The notes under the pieces are model-generated. The model was not told the DNA's origin. It did no database searches and saw nothing but the letters and a program-made list of their open reading frames with translations. A program made the position numbers and the translations under genes. From Stachybotrys elegans (taxonomy: Eukaryota > Ascomycota > Sordariomycetes > Hypocreales > Stachybotryaceae): DNA of 64,000 nucleotides. How positions within the stretch are numbered: the first letter of the stretch is position 1; each line of letters opens with the position of its first letter. The stretch is from NCBI GenBank assembly GCA_020746835.1, contig JAGPNK010000004.1, forward strand, positions 2,356,001 through 2,420,000, in the 5' to 3' direction. Of this stretch, positions 59,583 through 64,000 are shown in pieces.

Positions 59583-61004
59583 TCAATTGTGCGTAACATG
59601 ATACCCAGACTCCCGTGCAATTTGGTTCTCTGGTACCTCGACATGACGCTCCGTCTTATAGCAAGCCACCACTGTTGGCCCAATCTCCTCTGGAACGAGT
59701 ATACAGTTTTGGCTGCTGTTACTCAAGCCGGTGCCTGAATTCGCGCTCATTGTGACGTAGTCAAAATTTTTACCCCCTTGGCTTGCAGCAGAAATGTCAT
59801 AAAGTGTAATGTCGCTTTTTTTCTTGGAGCGAGACTGAAACCTCAATGCCATACGATCGTAGTATGACGCCGATGGCTTCCATACAGGTTTGTCTGTTGA
59901 TCGACTCGAGGCCGTGAACAGCTGCGGGAATGCCGAAGAGCAGGCCACCACGATACCTGTTGTCATAGCGCCAAAATTAACAGGGCTCAAACAATACTCG
60001 ACTGGAGGGGAAGAGAGCTGGGTCAAACATACACAAGAAGGACTGGCAAGCGCTCCAGAACCAAAGATATGTGCTGTCAGGCAGACCATTGGACTTTTGT
60101 CTGGCCTCAATGTCGGCCGCTCTTGCTATAGCGACGCCCATTATCACGATAGAAAGGGAGAAGATGCCCATAAAAATGAGCTTCCTGCGCCATTGTATGC
60201 GGACTTTCCATAGAAGAACGATGGGGATGAGCATAACTGGAGATGAATAACATTAAAGTATGCTCAATATCAAGTCTGCAGAGCGTTATGAAGGGTGTGA
60301 GGACTTACTCATAAAATCTGACACGACATCCAAGGCACAGTTGGCAGCCAAGGTGTCCTTTAGAAATTGGGTACCCTCGGGTGAATTGCAGTACTCTGTA
60401 ATGACTTCCAGGCTGCTAAACAGGCACTTGTATTCAACGTTTCCCACAGAAACAAAGTATGTGCACAGAGAGAAGATCAGGACGGGCCACCATAAGTAAC
60501 CGAACCTCTCAACGCTGTTGCCGAGACGCTTGAAGAAGAAGAGCATTGATAATTTGAATAGTATTAGTGTCGTGTAGTACAGCATCTCTACCACGAAGGA
60601 GACGGTAAGCCAGCGGCGCATGCGGTCGAAGAAGTCTTGTGCCGGGATATCGACTCCGGCGTTGACGTTCAAGATATGATACATATCTCGAGCACTCCAT
60701 TGCCAGAGGCCTGCAGTGGTCACCACCATTGCGCAAGCAATGGAGATGAAGACATCGTCTAGGAAGAGCCGACGCGGCCCACGGAAACGAGAGTATAATC
60801 GACCGAACAGAAACAAGACAGCCACAGAAACGCCAGCCCAGCTGAAACCCTATGGCATGAGATCGGATTGTTAGTGAACGTGGATCGGTTTAGCACATGG
60901 GACATAAGAATCTCAATGCGTACAATAAAGAAGTCATAATCAATACCAGGCGGCGTCGGTCTTTCGGTCGGAACTAGGCCAGGAGCAGCTTGACGGATAT
61001 ACAT
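59583..61004 (-). CDS. Pth11-like / rhodopsin-fold integral membrane protein
   Basis: Exons on the minus strand, 61004-60924, 60849-60309, 60236-60033 and 60001-59583, join in frame to 414 aa. The protein starts MYIRQAAPGLVPTERPTPPGIDYDFF. Membrane segments follow: GFSWAGVSVAVLFLFGRLYSRF with the family RGPRRLFLDDVFI loop, ISIACAMVVTTAGLW, VEMLYYTTLILFKLSMLFFFKRL, WWPVLIFSLCTYFVSVG, MLIPIVLLWKVRIQWRRKLIFMGIFSLSIVIMGVAIARA and the last helix IVVACSSAFPQLF before a charged tail. This is the seven-helix architecture of Pth11-like proteins, presumed receptors on the cell surface. No CFEM domain is present at the N-terminus. The donor of the third intron (GTGTATG region) has two close alternatives; I used the one that keeps the frame. 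Confidence 0.82.
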
Positions 61005-61951
61005 GTCTTTACTTTGGGGCGAAATGATAACCCGTGTTGATGGAGAGGGCGAGTCGACGAGTGGGTAGCTTAGATGAATGATAACGTATGAGATAATCCG
61101 AGCCTCTCATCGATCAACTGCCGATAACAGCAAAGCTGGGTGTGATGGAGGGAAATGTCTTGGGGTTAATATAAACCCATGTAGATGTTGGTTGACCACA
61201 TAATGATGGCTTTGTTCTGCCGCCATTGGGTGGCGGTGGAATTTTGAGTCTATTCATAGACCAAGCCTTCGGCCCCCATTCCCCCTCACCTGAAGGTTTA
61301 AACATTGAAGGTGCTGCTGCGCTGCTCCTCCCACTGGTCAAGAAGAGGACCGCTGGCAACTTGTGCCCGGAGAAACACACCAAACCCAGGCAGCATGCAG
61401 CCACATACAAACACACGTCTGCATGTCAGCCTGATAAGCATGCAAGCATGGGGTCTGGTAGTGGAACCACTAGTTTCTTGGCACGCATGAAAGCCGTGTA
61501 GCCTTTTTGTTTCGAGTCAGGTAGTCCGTGTTGGGTGTCATTGTTGGCTGACTGCATAATAATAAGTGCAACGCCCGCTGACACGCAGTGTAACAATGTG
61601 CCAAAATAAAATGATACGAGTCTGGGACGTTAAGGTTTCACTGCGTGTGGAGCGATACCCCAGATACAAAGCAACCTGATGAATTGATCAGCGCCTTTGT
61701 TTCGGCAGATGAACCAACAATTTCGCGGTTCGGGCCGTACTTGCGGCCAAGAAAGACAAAAATCCTCAGGGTCAAGTCGTTGAGTGCTGGGTCTCGCCAC
61801 CCTCCATCTTGTGGCTACTCTCTCCATCCCATTTTGCATACTATCCAGCTTCCAGCTGTTCATTTTCATGTTCATGTTCTTTATGTGTTATTTTCGTGAA
61901 TCTCTTGTACCGAATCTATGACAATACATCATTAGTAGAGTGGTAAGAATC
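61005..61951. other. Divergent intergenic region
   Basis: Between the third Pth11-like gene (-) and the MFS transporter (+). The short open frames here have no family features. It probably holds both promoters. Confidence 0.5.
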
Positions 61952-64000
61952 ATGCCTGAGCACGCCGGACCTGGAGCAGATCCCGATTCCGGATCAGCCA
62001 ACAGAGGACACCTTCGATCCTGGCGACTTTTTGTGGTCATTGCCACGCTCTGTCTAGGAGTCTTTCTCTATGGCTTAGACTCTAACATCATTGGAACCGC
62101 CCTCCCTCAGATTACGACTGACTTCCAATCTCTGTCCGCCGTTGCCTGGTATGGAGCAGCATACTTGTTGACTGTCACGGCCTTTCAGCCATTGTTTGGA
62201 ATTTTGTACAAGTTTTTCAGCACCAAACTCGTTTACCTCGCATCCATGCTTCTTTTCGAAGGTGAATCCTCTTTCGCTACTTGGCCGTCGTTGAACATTC
62301 ACCCTACTCTTCGTTCACAGTCTAACATTTCTGCTCCGCACCAGTCGCGTCCATCGTGTGTGCCACAGCATCTACATCCAACATTCTCATTTTTGGAAGA
62401 GCGCTACTTGGTTTAGGCGCCGCTGGTCTCTTGCAAGGAGCTCTCGCCATAATTCGATGTGTTGTCAGTTTGGACAAGGTCCCCTTGTTCCAGGGCATCG
62501 TCATTAGTTCTGTTGGCATCAGCGTCTGTGTTGGACCCATTATCGGTGGTGCTCTTACGCAGTACGCCACTTGGCGTACGTATTTCCTCTTTACTCACAG
62601 CTAATCTCACCTTTTGCTTGTTCTCGGGTGGATGCTAACGGGCTGGCAGGCTGGTGTTTCTGGATGTGGGATGATCCGATCGACTGTAACAGCTACCCCA
62701 GCTAACACGATGCCAGTAATGTTCCAGCGGGTTTCTGCGCTATCATTATAATCTTCCTTTTTGTTCCCCTCTCCCAAGGTTCTGAGGAAGAGGCCGGCCA
62801 GCTTACCGTGCGCCAAAAGCTTGGTCGCATCGACGCGATAGGGACAATCTTATTCCTAGGCCTAGTTTGCTGTCTCCTCCTGGCTTTGACGTGGGGTGGA
62901 CAGCAATACCTATGGAGTGATGCTAGAATCATTGGACTTCTGGTTGCCTTTGGGGTTCTTCTTATATTGTTTTGCTACTGGGATTGGAGACAGGGTGAAT
63001 TGGCTCTGATCCCTCTAAGGGTACTGAGGAAGCGGTCGATTAGCATGGGGTCTCTTGTGCTCTTTTCCTATGGCCTTATCATGTATGTGGTGAGTGACTG
63101 CATGTTGCCGCGTACTAAATCCGAATACTCATGGGTCATTGCAGTACGGCTATTACCTCCCGATCTTCTTTCAGTCAGCACAGGGAGTTTCGGCGACAGA
63201 AAGTGGTGTGAGATATATTGCCATGATGGCCCCCCAGATCCTCACCTTGGTTGCAACCGGAGCATTAGTATCTAAATGGGGCTACTATGTAAGTCATCTT
63301 CATCTTTACAATTCTAAAATCACTAAATAGTCGATGCTCAGGTTCCTTTCATGATTGCTGGCACCGTCATCTGTTCAGTCGGCTCCGGACTCCTGACAAC
63401 TATCGACATAACTACATCGACTGTGACTTGGGCTGCGTACCTGGTTCTGACGGGCATCGGGGTGGGGATGGCCTCTCAGTTGCCATACACCGCTCTACAG
63501 GTTGTTCTTGAGTACGTGACATACATCAATTTGCCCTCGACAGGGATTGCTAATGTGAAATAGTCCAGTTGACGTTCCCGTGGGCAATGGTAAGGCAGCC
63601 ATTGATAATATAGAATGGTCTTTCTTCTTCCCAAATTACTTCTCCTTGGGGGGTTGTGTAAAGTTATCTAACGTGTACTCAGCCATCGCAGTGTTTTCAT
63701 CTCAACTTGGAGGGTAAGTAGCAGCCCAACGCCATCAGCCCCCTCTCCACTGTGGCTAACCAATTTCTGTGTGTCACGGTTCAGTGCCATTGGTCTTGCC
63801 ATCGGACAGAACCTTCTGGTTACTGAACTCTTCGACGCCGTGCCGCAGCATACAACAATTGATCCCAATGATGTTGTAGCCGTCGGAGCCAGTGGGCTAA
63901 CTCAACTGACGAACTCATCAGCGACTCTTCAAGATCTTCGCCGGGCCTACGGCCAGGCTGTACGGGATGTTTTCATCCTTGGACTTGCATTCGCTTGTTT
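61952..64000 (+). CDS. MFS drug:proton antiporter, DHA2 type (3' end beyond window)
   Basis: Exons 61952-62261, 62345-62575, 62650-62665, 62717-63090, 63145-63288, 63342-63512, 63564-63589, 63683-63713 and 63785 onward stay in one frame to the window edge. Helix 1 contains LYGLDSNIIGTALPQITTDF, the D1-type motif of 14-helix DHA2 pumps. Helix 2 has VAWYGAAYLLTVTAFQPLFG; motif C is in [32 protein letters not shown]. Later helices include LGLVCCLLLALTWGG and WAAYLVLTGIGVGMASQLPYTALQ. The two very short exons (16 and 26 bp) are needed to keep the family sequence. Such pumps export toxins or metabolites, often the product of a nearby cluster. The last helices lie outside the window. Confidence 0.88.

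Noticed and set aside
1..64000. tRNA, rRNA or CRISPR features
   Set aside because: I saw no cloverleaf-like, rRNA-like or regularly spaced repeat structure by eye. A covariance-model scan would be needed to exclude small RNA genes.

Overview
The window looks like chromosomal DNA of a filamentous ascomycete (Pezizomycotina). A Sordariomycete, perhaps one of the Hypocreales, is my inference. The evidence is short GT-AG introns (about 45-170 bp) interrupting most genes, a HET-domain gene, three Pth11-like/fungal rhodopsin-fold receptors, a Zn2Cys6 transcription factor, a DUF3433-type membrane protein, a DHA2-type MFS transporter and, above all, a giant fungal-style NRPS. Most gene models were built by joining reading frames at splice sites. 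In all but one case the joined exons keep a single frame.

Layout. 1-512 (-): 5' part of a secreted copper amine oxidase, cut by the window edge. 1262-2840 (-): Pth11-like receptor. 4345-6498 (-): HET protein. 6947-8248 (-): NDH-2/AIF-like FAD oxidoreductase. 8545-9291 (-): glutathione S-transferase, divergent from a Zn2Cys6 regulator (9930-11857, +). 11944-13294 (-): second Pth11-like receptor with an apparent one-base frameshift. 15147-16476 (-): aldo/keto reductase, divergent from the NRPS. 17736-39938 (+): NRPS of about 7,384 aa with one 48-bp intron. 39939-41377: AT-rich relic DNA, a broken second aldo/keto reductase and a 25-base poly-G tract. 41378-43920 (+): unknown multipass membrane protein. 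45039-46936 (+): secreted sulfatase. 47141-48188 (-): GH43 arabinan-type glycosidase. 51498-55405 (-): DUF3433-like membrane protein. 57186-58928 (-): cytochrome P450. 59583-61004 (-): third Pth11-like receptor. 61952-64000 (+): DHA2-type MFS transporter, cut by the window edge.

The centrepiece is the NRPS, read as A-T / C-A-T / C-A-T / C-A-NMT-T / C-A-T-E / C-A-T-CT. It has six adenylation domains, one N-methyltransferase, one epimerase and a fungal terminal condensation-like (CT) domain with an SHxxYDG motif. The expected product is a macrocyclic six-residue peptide with an N-methyl residue at position 4 and a D residue at position 5. The A domains of modules 2, 3 and 6 resemble each other closely and lack the aspartate that normally holds the alpha-amino group, so three positions may carry one kind of unusual building block. 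Module 4 is of a different, enniatin/cyclosporin-synthetase-like type. I do not recognise the combination as a described synthetase. The adjacent aldo/keto reductase is the best candidate partner. The GST, FAD oxidoreductase and Zn2Cys6 regulator upstream, and the P450 and MFS pump downstream, are possible but weaker members, because unrelated genes lie between.
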